Source of the DNA: Clostridiales bacterium
GTDB taxonomy: Bacteria > Bacillota > Clostridia > Christensenellales > Borkfalkiaceae
Direction: 5' to 3'
Assembly (NCBI GenBank): GCA_015055805.1
Contig: SVHN01000006.1
Coordinates: 1-64,000 of the forward strand
DNA: 64,000 nt
The translations under genes were made by a program, and so were the position numbers. Shown here piece after piece: positions 7,361 to 14,797 of the stretch (the first letter of the stretch is position 1; the number at the start of each line of letters is the position of its first letter). The notes under the pieces were generated by a model, which did not search any database, had not been told where the DNA came from, and was given only the letters and a program-made list of their open reading frames with translations.

Positions 7361-7418
7361 CGTTTACTGCAAAAAGGGATTTGACCTTCGTGACCAGACG
7401 GTCAACTCAGCCCAAACG
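7361..7418 (+). repeat. Conserved foldable intergenic element, copy 1
   Basis: 58 nt that closely match 37306-37362 (shared cores: GTTTACTG, AAAAAGGGATTTGACCTTC, TGACCA, GGTCAACTCAG and CCCAAAC/TCCAAAC). TTGACC pairs with GGTCAA to make an inner hairpin; CTG pairs with CAG and CGTTT with AAACG outside it. It starts 25 nt after the phosphatase stop codon. A plus-strand open frame across 7350-7565 is not conserved in copy 2 and is not taken as a gene. Confidence 0.65.
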
Positions 7419-7428
7419 AAAATAGGGT

Positions 7429-7515
7429 ATCCCAAAAATTGTCGAAGAAATTTTTGGGAAGAGGAAAAACCGCAGAAAAGTCAAGCAGTTTATATGAAAA
7501 ATAAACTGCTGACAA
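7429..7515 (+). other. Two stable hairpins downstream of repeat copy 1
   Basis: CCCAAAAATT (7431-7440) pairs with AATTTTTGGG (7449-7458). Further on, GTCAxGCAGTTTAT pairs with ATAAACTGCxGAC at ~7480-7514. Neither ends in a clear U-tract, so they look more like parts of a structured RNA than terminators. Between 7516 and 7601 I see nothing further. Confidence 0.45.
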
Positions 7516-7601
7516 AAATGCGTGTTTTGACGAGAGCCTTGAACTGCTCGTTTATAACGCCTTAAATCATAATGGAACAAGTTTTGTAAAAGTCGCAAAA
7601 A

Positions 7602-7621
7602 CTTATAAGAAAACTTATAAG
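7602..7621. promoter_or_regulatory. Twin palindromes CTTATAAG upstream of the nagA promoter
   Basis: CTTATAAG occurs at 7602-7609 and 7614-7621, spaced by AAAC-rich bases, 35 nt before the -35 box; a related TTATAAG lies at 7702-7708 beside the ribosome site. Short tandem palindromes here suggest a regulator binding site. The DeoR-family protein encoded downstream is a candidate, without proof. Confidence 0.4.
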
Positions 7622-7655
7622 AATAGTTGTTTTTTGATTATTTCTTGTTTTTATC

Positions 7656-7684
7656 TTGACTAAACTTAAAAAACCTTATATAAT
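7656..7684 (+). promoter_or_regulatory. Promoter of the nagA operon
   Basis: TTGACT (7656-7661), 17-nt spacer, TATAAT (7679-7684). The ribosome site AAGAGGA precedes the ATG at 7720. Confidence 0.85.
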
Positions 7685-7719
7685 AATAGCAAGTTTCAAT
7701 GTTATAAGAGGAATTTTTG

Positions 7720-8859
7720 ATGAAAGCAATTGTAAATGCAATCGTCGTTATGAAAGATTATTATATTCCTAACGGCGTAATATTGATTGACGGTGAAGAA
7801 ATCAAAGCAGTCGGCAAAGCCAAGGATATTGCTATACCTGACGGCGCAGAGATTATTGATGCGGAAAACAACTACGTTGGTCCAGGACTTATCGATATCC
7901 ATACCCACGCTGCCGACAATCTTTGGATTTACGAAAATCCTGAAGAAACTTCGGCGTATCTTCTTAAACACGGCGTTACAGGCGTTTTGCCCGCGCTGTA
8001 CAACAACTTACATAAAGAAGACTACATCAACGCTGCGGATAATATCTTAAAGGCTAGGGACAACGGCAAGTTTGGAAACTTCGTCGGGTTCTATATGGAA
8101 GGTCCGTATCTTTCACCAAACTTTGGCTGCGAAAGGGATAAAAACGTTTGGAAAGACGCAGTTATACGCGAAGAATATATAGACGTAGTTAAAAAGGTAA
8201 AAGACTCTGCAAAGGTATGGTGTTTTGCGCCCGAACGTGAGGGGATAGAACAGTTTGTGAAAGACGTTAAAAAGGAAATTCCCAACATAATTTTTGCCGT
8301 TGCTCACAGCGAAGCAACCCCCGAACAGGTTGAAAAATATATACCTTACGGCTTAAAGATAGCCACCCACCACACTAACGCTACGGGAACTATACCGCAC
8401 TATTCAGAGTGCAGGGGCGTTTGCGTTGACGAGGCGGTAAACTATAATAAAGAGATCTACGCTGAACTTATTTGCGATAGAATGGGAATTCACGTTCTGC
8501 CGTATATGCAAAGGTTAGTTCGCAAGATAAAAGGCGACGACAGATTAATTCTTATTGCCGACCAGTTCGTTTGCGACGGACCTATCCCACCGGGATTTGA
8601 AGAGGCGACAGACCTTCACTTTGACAATGCAGGTGAGATTGCGGGCTCAGGACTTACCCTTGACGTTGCTTGCTCTAACGTAATGGTGCATATGGGCTGT
8701 TCGGTTTGCGATGCGTTTAGGTTTGGTTCGTATAACCCGGCGCGTGCGCTTAACCTTGCAGGCAAAGGCTACATTGCAGAGGGCAACGCCGCAGACTTAA
8801 TTATCGTAGATCAATTTTTTAACGTAAAGAAAGTAATATTTAAAGGAGAAAATATATGA
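7720..8859 (+). CDS. nagA: N-acetylglucosamine-6-phosphate deacetylase-like amidohydrolase
   Basis: 379 residues, the usual NagA length. Motifs in order: G-P-G-L-I-D-I-H-T-H (HxH metal site), E-G-P-Y (metal Glu), V-A-H-S-E-A-T and T-H-H-T-N-A-T (metal/substrate His), and I-A-D-Q at the place of the catalytic Asp normally in T-D-A-M. The enzyme removes acetate from GlcNAc-6-P in amino-sugar and cell-wall recycling. It overlaps the next gene, a NagB-family protein, by 4 nt, which supports the assignment. The I-A-D-Q-F-V-C-D-G active-site loop departs from the commonest form, so the exact acetylated substrate may differ. Confidence 0.85.
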   Translation: MKAIVNAIVVMKDYYIPNGVILIDGEEIKAVGKAKDIAIPDGAEIIDAENNYVGPGLIDIHTHAADNLWIYENPEETSAYLLKHGVTGVLPALYNNLHKEDYINAADNILKARDNGKFGNFVGFYMEGPYLSPNFGCERDKNVWKDAVIREEYIDVVKKVKDSAKVWCFAPEREGIEQFVKDVKKEIPNIIFAVAHSEATPEQVEKYIPYGLKIATHHTNATGTIPHYSECRGVCVDEAVNYNKEIYAELICDRMGIHVLPYMQRLVRKIKGDDRLILIADQFVCDGPIPPGFEEATDLHFDNAGEIAGSGLTLDVACSNVMVHMGCSVCDAFRFGSYNPARALNLAGKGYIAEGNAADLIIVDQFFNVKKVIFKGENI

Positions 8860-9857
8860 ACAAAATTTTTGACCCGGCAACGACTTTCAAGTTCACACCG
8901 GCAGACTTCGTACCTTTCAAGGACAGAGAAATCTGTGAAAAACTCCGCAAAATAAGCGGTACTGACCTTGAAAAGCACACTAAGGCAGATCAGCACCCCG
9001 AATTCAACATCAAAGTTATGATGAATCCCCACCCCGTGCTAATCGCAACCCTTTTCTCAAGGATTAAAGAAGCTTCGGAAAAAGGCAAGAAAATCACTTT
9101 GATTCTCGGCAACCCCGAACCCGATACTTATATTCCGCTTGCTCAGCTTATCAACTACTTCAAAGTTGATTGCCGCAACGTTCATCTCTTCGCTATGGAC
9201 GAATGGGCAGATCAGGACGGCAATATCGCTCCTGAAACCTATCAGGCTGGTTTTGCTCACTCTATGCTTAAATATCTCGTTTATCAGATTGACGAGAAAC
9301 TTCGTATGCCTTTAGAAAACGTTCACTATCCCACCACTAAGAATATCGGCAGCTATTCCGATATGATCACCGATTGCGGTGAAGGCGGTGCAGACATTTG
9401 TTCTTCATCACCCGGTTGGACTGGACACATGGCGTTTATCGACCCTGTTCCCGATTTCTTCCCCGAAGGATTCGACGGCAGCAAAGAGCCCACTAAGGCT
9501 CAGATCGACGAGTGGCTTAACATGAAAGCTAGAATCGTTAATCTTCATCCGCTTACCGTTGCACAGAACAGCTTGCACGGCGTATTCGGACAGTCTGGTT
9601 ATATAGCAGACGTTCCGCCCAAGGCTGCAACCATCGGACCTATCGACGTTAAGAACGCTAGAGAAAGAATCGAAGTACACGCACTTTTAACTAACTGCAC
9701 TTTCTCTTCGTGGCAGAGAATGACTTCTCGTCTTGTTCTTCACGGACCTGTAACGCCGTTAATTCCCTCTTCAATGTTACAGCTCATGAAAACTCAGGTA
9801 CTCGTATCTGATGAACTCGCTGCACCGTTTGATTGCTGGGAAAAAGTTGGCTACTAA
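8856..9857 (+). CDS. NagB/glucosamine-6-phosphate isomerase-like protein (atypical active site)
   Basis: 333 residues, longer than classical NagB (~240-270). The sugar-phosphate isomerase fold shows in I-T-L-I-L-G-N-P, the M-D-E-W strand (equivalent of L-D-E-Y) and a G-W-T-G-H-M-A-F-I-D-P loop. In canonical NagB this loop is G-x-D-G-H-I-A-F-N-E-P; here the ring-opening Asp is Thr and the N-E pair is I-D. The His is kept. The fold assignment is firm, deaminase activity is not. Being translationally coupled to nagA, it probably handles the deacetylated product or a related amino-sugar phosphate. Confidence 0.78.
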   Translation: MNKIFDPATTFKFTPADFVPFKDREICEKLRKISGTDLEKHTKADQHPEFNIKVMMNPHPVLIATLFSRIKEASEKGKKITLILGNPEPDTYIPLAQLINYFKVDCRNVHLFAMDEWADQDGNIAPETYQAGFAHSMLKYLVYQIDEKLRMPLENVHYPTTKNIGSYSDMITDCGEGGADICSSSPGWTGHMAFIDPVPDFFPEGFDGSKEPTKAQIDEWLNMKARIVNLHPLTVAQNSLHGVFGQSGYIADVPPKAATIGPIDVKNARERIEVHALLTNCTFSSWQRMTSRLVLHGPVTPLIPSSMLQLMKTQVLVSDELAAPFDCWEKVGY

Positions 9858-9876
9858 TTTTAATCAATAAATCAAA

Positions 9877-9913
9877 AATGCAAGGAATTGGTCCTTGCAT
9901 TTTTATTTTTTAA
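9877..9913 (+). terminator. Terminator of the nagA operon
   Basis: AAATGCAAGGA pairs with TCCTTGCATTT around a 5-nt loop, followed by a long T-rich tail. Confidence 0.85.
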
Positions 9914-9930
9914 TATGCTTTTCATTTCGC

Positions 9931-9959
9931 TTGACTTATAATTCCCCATGTGGTATAAT
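9931..9959 (+). promoter_or_regulatory. Promoter of the deoR-phosphatase-MFS operon
   Basis: TTGACT (9931-9936), 17-nt spacer, TATAAT (9954-9959). The predicted start point at ~9966 is almost on top of the first ATG at 9968. Confidence 0.85.
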
Positions 9960-9985
9960 GCCGTAAAATGTGGAGGTTTGTGGAT

Positions 9986-10753
9986 TTGATTGCAAATAAA
10001 AGACAGTCGTTAATAGTGGATAAAATTCAAATTAACGGAGCGGTTTCGGCTACGGAACTTGCAAAAGAGTTTAAGGTGTCTATTGAAACGGTAAGGCGCG
10101 ATCTTATGGTGCTGGAAAAGAAAAATCTTTTAGAGAGAGTGCACGGTGGGGCAATCGCAGTTGGAAAGATGATGACCTACCACACGTTAAGCGAAAGAAA
10201 GGGGGAGAGCGTCGAAGAAAAGATTGCCCTTTCAATCACCGCAGAAAAGTTGGTTTGTGACGGGGACGTTATATTTATTGATTCAGGAACGACGCCTGTA
10301 TATTTTGCAAGGCGGATAAAGGAAAAAAATATAACCGTCGTTACGGCAAGCCTTGAAGTATTTAATGAACTTAGCGGCAGTTTAGCAAAAGTCATTTTAT
10401 GCGGAGGGGAATATTCTTCTGAATCTGCAAGTTTTTGCGGTGCGCTTGCACTTGAAACCCTTTCAAAAATATACGTAAGTAAGGCGTTTATTTGCCCTTC
10501 GGCGGTTTCATTAAAGCACGGTATATGCGATTTTTCGCAGGATATTTATCCCATACAAAAGCAAGCGATGGAACGGTGTGATAAAGTTTATATTCTCGCT
10601 AGTAGCGATAAGTTTGAGCGAAATGGATTGCTCAAACTTAGCGAAATGAATAAAGATTTCATTTACGTTACGGACGGTGCGTTAAATAATGAGTATAAAA
10701 AAATATATATAGAAAACGGTATTAAGATAATGACAGGAGAAGAAAAACTATGA
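9986..10753 (+). CDS. DeoR-family transcriptional regulator
   Basis: 255 residues from the TTG at 9986, which has GGAGG (9972-9976) nine bases upstream. An in-frame ATG at 9968 would have almost no leader and would place GGAGG inside the gene. The N-terminal HTH has A-V-S-A-T-E-L-A-K-E-F-x-V-S-x-E-T-V-R-R-D-L, the DeoR signature, then R-V-H-G-G-A. The C-terminal DeoRC domain is related to sugar-phosphate isomerases (F-I-D-S-G-T-T, L-C-G-G-E) and binds phosphorylated sugars. It is translationally coupled to the next gene and lies beside nagA, so an amino-sugar phosphate is the likely effector. Confidence 0.9.
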   Translation: MIANKRQSLIVDKIQINGAVSATELAKEFKVSIETVRRDLMVLEKKNLLERVHGGAIAVGKMMTYHTLSERKGESVEEKIALSITAEKLVCDGDVIFIDSGTTPVYFARRIKEKNITVVTASLEVFNELSGSLAKVILCGGEYSSESASFCGALALETLSKIYVSKAFICPSAVSLKHGICDFSQDIYPIQKQAMERCDKVYILASSDKFERNGLLKLSEMNKDFIYVTDGALNNEYKKIYIENGIKIMTGEEKL

Positions 10754-11523
10754 AAAAAGTTCTGCTGATTTTATGTGACGGTATGCGTCCCGACGCTATT
10801 AGTGATTTGGGCGCGGTCAAAGCCTTGTCTGAAAAATCTTCTTATACATTCAACGCTAAAACCGTAGTTCCGTCAATGACTTTGCCTTGTCATATGTCGC
10901 TTTTTCACAGCGTAAAACCCGATAGACACGGCGTAACGACCAACGTTTATACGCCGCAGGTGCGTCCGATAAACGGGCTTTGCGAAGTTTTGAAAATGGC
11001 AAAGAAAAAGTGCGCCATGATATATTCGTGGGAGCAGTTAAAAGATATAACGCGCCCAGGTTCGTTAGAGTGGGCGTATTATGAAAAGGATTTTCCAGAC
11101 ACGTTACTTCACGGCAGAAGATTTACCGATATTGCGCTTAAATATTTGCAAGATCAAACACCCGACTTTATGTTTTTATATTACCATACCCCCGATATTT
11201 TGGGACACGGCTACGGTTGGATGAGCAGAGAATATCTTGACGGGGTAAAGGCGGTTTGGGACTATATAACCGAAGTGGTTGAAAAGGTATCTGATGAATA
11301 TACCGTAATGGTTACCGCCGACCACGGCGGACACGATAGGGTACACGGCTTGGATATTCCCGAAGATACTACTATTCCTCTGTTCATTAAAGGCGAAAAC
11401 TTTGAAAAAGGCAAAGTTCTAGACAACGTGAACATTATTGATATCGCGCCTACCGTGGCAGATATTATGGAAGTAGAAAAAGATCAGGACTGGGAGGGTA
11501 AATCTTTATATGTTAAAGACTGA
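10750..11523 (+). CDS. Alkaline-phosphatase-superfamily phosphodiesterase/phosphatase
   Basis: 257 residues. The N-terminal L-I-L-C-D-G-M-R-P-D-A has the first metal Asp; P-S-M-T-L-P-C-H has the nucleophile Thr; H-T-P-D-I-L-G-H-G and T-A-D-H-G-G-H supply the remaining zinc ligands. This is the nucleotide-pyrophosphatase/phosphodiesterase (NPP-like) branch. No signal peptide, so it acts in the cytoplasm. It overlaps the DeoR gene by 4 nt and the transporter gene by 14 nt, suggesting that an imported organophosphate is its substrate. Confidence 0.85.
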   Translation: MKKVLLILCDGMRPDAISDLGAVKALSEKSSYTFNAKTVVPSMTLPCHMSLFHSVKPDRHGVTTNVYTPQVRPINGLCEVLKMAKKKCAMIYSWEQLKDITRPGSLEWAYYEKDFPDTLLHGRRFTDIALKYLQDQTPDFMFLYYHTPDILGHGYGWMSREYLDGVKAVWDYITEVVEKVSDEYTVMVTADHGGHDRVHGLDIPEDTTIPLFIKGENFEKGKVLDNVNIIDIAPTVADIMEVEKDQDWEGKSLYVKD

Positions 11524-12721
11524 AAATAAAAGCGCGTGGGCTCTTATATTTTTATGCTCGTTTATGTATTTTATAAGTTACGTCACAAGGACTAATTATG
11601 GCGCGGCAGTATTAGAGATATCCACGGCAACAGGATTAGAAAGAACTAGTTTGGCGGCGGCCCTTACGGGAAGTTTCATTGCTTACGGTATAGGTCAACT
11701 TCTTAGCGGTTATCTTGGCGATAAGATTCAGCCAAAGTTTCTAATTGCAGGCGGAATAACCCTTACCGTTTTAATGAACTTTGTTATACCGTTTTGCGCA
11801 ACAAGCACGCAAATGACTATTTTTTGGACGATAAACGGCTTGGCGCAATCGTTTATGTGGCCACCTGCGGTAAAAATGCTTGCGGTAAAACTTAATCAGG
11901 CAGAATACCAAAAAGGTACGCAACTAGTCAACTGGGCGGCTCAAATAGCAACCATTTTCATATATCTCGTTACACCATTAATCATTACCTTGCTCAACTG
12001 GAAAGGCGTGTTTTACGTTTCTTCGGTACTAGGCGTTATAGGGCTTGCCGTTTGGCTTATTAAATGCCCGTTAATTGATCTTAATCAGGTCAAAGTGAAT
12101 AATTCGGGTGAAAAGCAAAAGGTTAATAAAGCACCGTTCGGCGTGGTTTTGGTGCTGGTTATGATAGCCATAGTTTGTATGGGTATGTTACGTGACGGTA
12201 TCACTACTTGGATGCCTACCTATATCGCTGATACTTATAATCTTTCTAATGAGATTTCTATACTTACGGGCGTGCTTTTGCCTATATTTGCCTTAGTTTG
12301 CTACACGATAGTTTCTTATCTGTACAAAAACAAACTTAAAAACCCTTTGACTTGCGCGTTTGCAGTTTTTGCCGTCGGATTGTTGTCGGCGGGACTACTT
12401 TCACTCTTTGCATCGTCAAGTCCAGTAATTTCGGTGCTTTTATCGGCGTTACTTACGGGAAGTATGTACGGCGTAAACCTAATACTAGTGTGTATGGTTC
12501 CGGGTTGCTTTAAGAAGTTTTCTAACGTATCGTTTATATCGGGACTATTAAACTGCTGCACCTACGTCGGTAGTGCGGTATCTACTTACTGTTTTCCGCT
12601 ACTTGCGACACATATATCGTGGAGTGGAACGATTTTCGTTTGGTTTATAATAGCATTAGTTGGTTCAGCCTTGTGCTTAATTAGTGTTCCGCTTTGGAAT
12701 AAATTTAAAGAAAAATTATAA
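11510..12721 (+). CDS. MFS transporter, OPA (sugar-phosphate:Pi antiporter)-like
   Basis: 403 residues with about 12 membrane segments. The first helix (F-M-Y-F-I-S-Y-V-T-R-T-N-Y-G) resembles the GlpT/UhpT group, with its conserved basic residue near the first helix, and G-x-G-Q-L-L-S-G-Y-L-G-D-K follows helix 2. The central loop is short (~195-205). Context (phosphodiesterase and DeoR regulator in one overlapping operon) fits uptake of a phosphorylated sugar or glycerophosphodiester. The substrate cannot be read from the sequence. Confidence 0.8.
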   Translation: MLKTENKSAWALIFLCSFMYFISYVTRTNYGAAVLEISTATGLERTSLAAALTGSFIAYGIGQLLSGYLGDKIQPKFLIAGGITLTVLMNFVIPFCATSTQMTIFWTINGLAQSFMWPPAVKMLAVKLNQAEYQKGTQLVNWAAQIATIFIYLVTPLIITLLNWKGVFYVSSVLGVIGLAVWLIKCPLIDLNQVKVNNSGEKQKVNKAPFGVVLVLVMIAIVCMGMLRDGITTWMPTYIADTYNLSNEISILTGVLLPIFALVCYTIVSYLYKNKLKNPLTCAFAVFAVGLLSAGLLSLFASSSPVISVLLSALLTGSMYGVNLILVCMVPGCFKKFSNVSFISGLLNCCTYVGSAVSTYCFPLLATHISWSGTIFVWFIIALVGSALCLISVPLWNKFKEKL

Positions 12722-12725
12722 AAGG

Positions 12726-12760
12726 GTAGGCGCGTTAAAAATTTTTATCGCGCCTATTAA
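12726..12760 (+). terminator. Hairpin after the MFS gene
   Basis: TAGGCGCG pairs with CGCGCCTA around an A/T-rich loop. The tail is only weakly U-rich. Confidence 0.6.
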
Positions 12761-12765
12761 TATGG

Positions 12766-12794
12766 TTGACAACACAATAAAAAAGTTGTATACT
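12766..12794 (+). promoter_or_regulatory. Promoter of the glycine-riboswitch transcript
   Basis: TTGACA (12766-12771), 17-nt spacer, TATACT (12789-12794). Confidence 0.85.
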
Positions 12795-12849
12795 TTGTTT
12801 ACATTTTCAATGATGCTTGCAGGATCTAAGGAAACTGTGAGTGGAGAAA

Positions 12850-12928
12850 TTCCGGAGAATCTCTTAGATTAAAAGAGTGCCGAAGGTGCAAGGGGCGTGC
12901 CCCGAATCTCTCAGGCGAAAGGACGGAA
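12850..12928 (+). ncRNA. Glycine riboswitch (single aptamer)
   Basis: TTCCG (12850-12854) closes with CGGAA (12924-12928) as P1. Inside are the family landmarks: GGAGAATCTCTTA, GTGCCGAAGGTGCAA, a GGGG/CCCC stem, and CGAATCTCTCAGGCGAAAGGAC. Glycine binding in this class usually turns transcription on by preventing a terminator. The ~45 nt before P1 do not show a full second aptamer, but could supply the short P0/kink-turn strand typical of singlet types. The AGCS symporter it precedes is a known target class. Confidence 0.93.
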
Positions 12929-12962
12929 CGAAATTTTATATCGTTTATCTTTTATTTTTCGG

Positions 12963-12993
12963 AGTTGCTTTTATTGAAAGGCAACTTTTTTTG
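12963..12993 (+). terminator. Riboswitch expression-platform terminator
   Basis: AGTTGC (12963-12968) pairs with GCAACT (12981-12986), extended by a TTT/AAA stretch, then an eight-base T run. It lies 35 nt behind the aptamer and 20 nt before the symporter ATG. Confidence 0.85.
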
Positions 12994-13012
12994 TTACAAG
13001 GAGAAAAAAGGT

Positions 13013-14467
13013 ATGAAAGAATTTTTATCTTGGCTGGAAAATGCCGTTGAAACGGTGAACTCCTATCTTGCAGACTGGGTTTTAGTAATATTACTCGTAG
13101 GCGTAGGTCTGTTTTATACCATTAAAACGCGTTGCGTTCAAGTCCGCTGTTTTGGTCAGGGCATGAAAAACGTGTTCGGCGGTATGAAGTTTAAAGGTGA
13201 AAAAAGCAAGGGCGGCATGAGTTCTTTTCAAGCGGTGGCAACCGCAATCGCTGCGCAGGTCGGTACGGGAAATATAGTCGGCGCGTGCGGCGCAATCTTG
13301 CTCGGTGGACCGGGCGCAATATTTTGGATGTGGATTATTGCTTTTCTAGGTATGTCCACTATTTACGCTGAGGCTGTACTTGCTCAAAAAACAAGAATCG
13401 TTAACGAAGACGGCTCGGTATCGGGTGGTCCCGTATATTACATACGCACGGCGTTTAAGGGCAAGTTCGGTAAATTCCTTGCTGGGTTTTTTTCCGTTGC
13501 CGTAATAATTTGTTTAGGCTTTGTTGGCGCAATGGTTCAATCTAATTCTATAAGTTTGGCTGTCGCAAACGCAGGCGGTTACGATTATGAAAAATGGGGT
13601 TGGATTGTTGGTATAGTTCTTGCCGTGCTTGCAGGAATTATATTTATAGGCGGTGCAAAGCGAATTGCGTCGGTTACCGAAAAGATAGTTCCTATTATGG
13701 CGGTCGTTTATCTTCTTGGTGGACTTATTATTTTATGCTTTAATATCACGGCTGTTCCAACTGCTTTGTGGTACATTATTAAATATGCTTTCGCTCCTAA
13801 CGCTATAATAGGTGGTTCGATAGGTTACGCCTTAAAAATGGCTATAAGCAAGGGTGCGCAACGCGGACTTTTCTCTAACGAGGCGGGTATGGGTTCTACA
13901 CCGCACGCCCACGCTCAGGCAAACGTCAAAACAGCGCACGAACAGGGTACTGCTGCAATGATAAGCGTGTTTATCGATACGTTCGTCGTTCTTACAATGA
14001 CTGCACTTATCGTCATTACTTCGCTTTACGTAAAGAATCCCGAACTCGTTGAAACGGCAGATAAGAATACTATGGTGCAAATGGCAATAACTTCGCTTTT
14101 CACTAATGCTAACGTCGGCTCGCTTGTGGGCGGAATATTCGTTGCAGTATGCCTTACTTTCTTTGCTTTCTCGACCATTATCAGTTGGAACTTGTTTGGA
14201 AGAATTAACTTTGAATACTTGTTCGGCAAGAAATCGTCCGTGGTTTATTCGTGTTTAGCAATTTTGTTTGTTTTCCTAGGCGCATTTTTAGGTAGTAACT
14301 TGGTATGGAGCTTTAACGACTTCTTTAACTATTTAATGGTACTTCCCAACGTAATTGCGCTCTTTGCATTGTCTGGAATGGTCATAAAAGAACTAAAAAC
14401 CAACGGCAAAGGAACGTCAGCAGAAGAAACCCCGAACCAAGCCCTAGGCGAAAATTTAGAGAAATAG
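13013..14467 (+). CDS. Sodium:alanine/glycine symporter (AGCS family)
   Basis: 484 residues from the ATG at 13013 (AAGGAG upstream); in-frame starts further up lie in the terminator. About 11 membrane segments, with the family blocks F-Q-A-V-A-T-A-I-A-A-Q-V-G-T-G-N-I-V-G, G-G-P-G-A-I-F-W-M-W and S-N-E-A-G-M-G-S. AGCS carriers take up alanine or glycine with Na+. Control by a glycine riboswitch points to glycine as the relevant substrate, probably uptake for catabolism or relief of excess. Confidence 0.93.
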   Translation: MKEFLSWLENAVETVNSYLADWVLVILLVGVGLFYTIKTRCVQVRCFGQGMKNVFGGMKFKGEKSKGGMSSFQAVATAIAAQVGTGNIVGACGAILLGGPGAIFWMWIIAFLGMSTIYAEAVLAQKTRIVNEDGSVSGGPVYYIRTAFKGKFGKFLAGFFSVAVIICLGFVGAMVQSNSISLAVANAGGYDYEKWGWIVGIVLAVLAGIIFIGGAKRIASVTEKIVPIMAVVYLLGGLIILCFNITAVPTALWYIIKYAFAPNAIIGGSIGYALKMAISKGAQRGLFSNEAGMGSTPHAHAQANVKTAHEQGTAAMISVFIDTFVVLTMTALIVITSLYVKNPELVETADKNTMVQMAITSLFTNANVGSLVGGIFVAVCLTFFAFSTIISWNLFGRINFEYLFGKKSSVVYSCLAILFVFLGAFLGSNLVWSFNDFFNYLMVLPNVIALFALSGMVIKELKTNGKGTSAEETPNQALGENLEK

Positions 14468-14506
14468 TTTTAATTGTTATTTTTATTAATATTAAACATA
14501 AATTAA

Positions 14507-14545
14507 TAGGCTCGATTTTAAATGAATCGGGCCTTATTTTTTGTA
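14507..14545 (+). terminator. Terminator of the symporter gene
   Basis: AGGCTCGATT pairs with AATCGGGCCT (one G-T pair), followed by TATTTTTT. Confidence 0.8.
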
Positions 14546-14552
14546 AAAGTAA

Positions 14553-14581
14553 TTGATAAAATGACAAAAGTGTGCTATACT
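14553..14581 (+). promoter_or_regulatory. Promoter of the orphan leader RNA
   Basis: TTGATA (14553-14558), 17-nt spacer ending in TGTGC, TATACT (14576-14581). The predicted start is at or next to G14588, the first base of the closing stem below. Confidence 0.85.
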
Positions 14582-14587
14582 AACTTC

Positions 14588-14784
14588 GGCGTACAATTTA
14601 ATATAGATCTTAAATGACTAACCCAAAGGGATTTTTTTACTTTTTTGGGGCATACTCTTCGTTATAAATTTGTTAAAATACAAATTCCACATGAAGAGTG
14701 ATTAGTCATTTTCATTAAATTGTACGCCAACAATCGGAGTTTGTGTTTTTGTGCGTTAACTTCGGTTGGCGCACTTTTTATTTT
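14588..14784 (+). ncRNA. Candidate riboswitch-like leader RNA with terminator/antiterminator switch
   Basis: The closing stem is perfect over 15 bp (14588-14602 with 14714-14728). A second perfect 10-bp stem lies inside it (14612-14621 with 14702-14711), then a branch: CCCAAA (14622-14627) with TTTTGGG (~14643-14649), and ACTCTTC (14654-14660) with GAAGAGT (14693-14699) capped by an AAATTTG/CAAATT loop stem. A terminator follows: GTGCGTTAAC (14751-14760), a TTCG tetraloop, GTTGGCGCAC (14765-14774) and a T-rich tail. GTACGCCAAC (14722-14731), the 3' strand of the closing stem, can instead pair with 14765-14774 in 9 of 10 positions, so closing stem and terminator would exclude the antiterminator. 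It matches no riboswitch class I know. Confidence 0.7.
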
Positions 14785-14797
14785 ATAGGTGGTTTTT

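Noticed and set aside
7350-7565. Plus-strand 71-codon open frame
   Set aside because: It overlaps the conserved foldable element and two hairpins; the second copy at 37306 has no matching frame and there is no ribosome site.
12684-12872. Plus-strand open frame across the riboswitch leader
   Set aside because: It covers a terminator, a strong promoter and the start of the glycine aptamer, and has no family resemblance.
14588-14784. 6S RNA
   Set aside because: Length is similar, but 6S RNA has one long helix with a central bubble; this is branched and followed by a separate terminator and a ribosome site, which fits a leader better.
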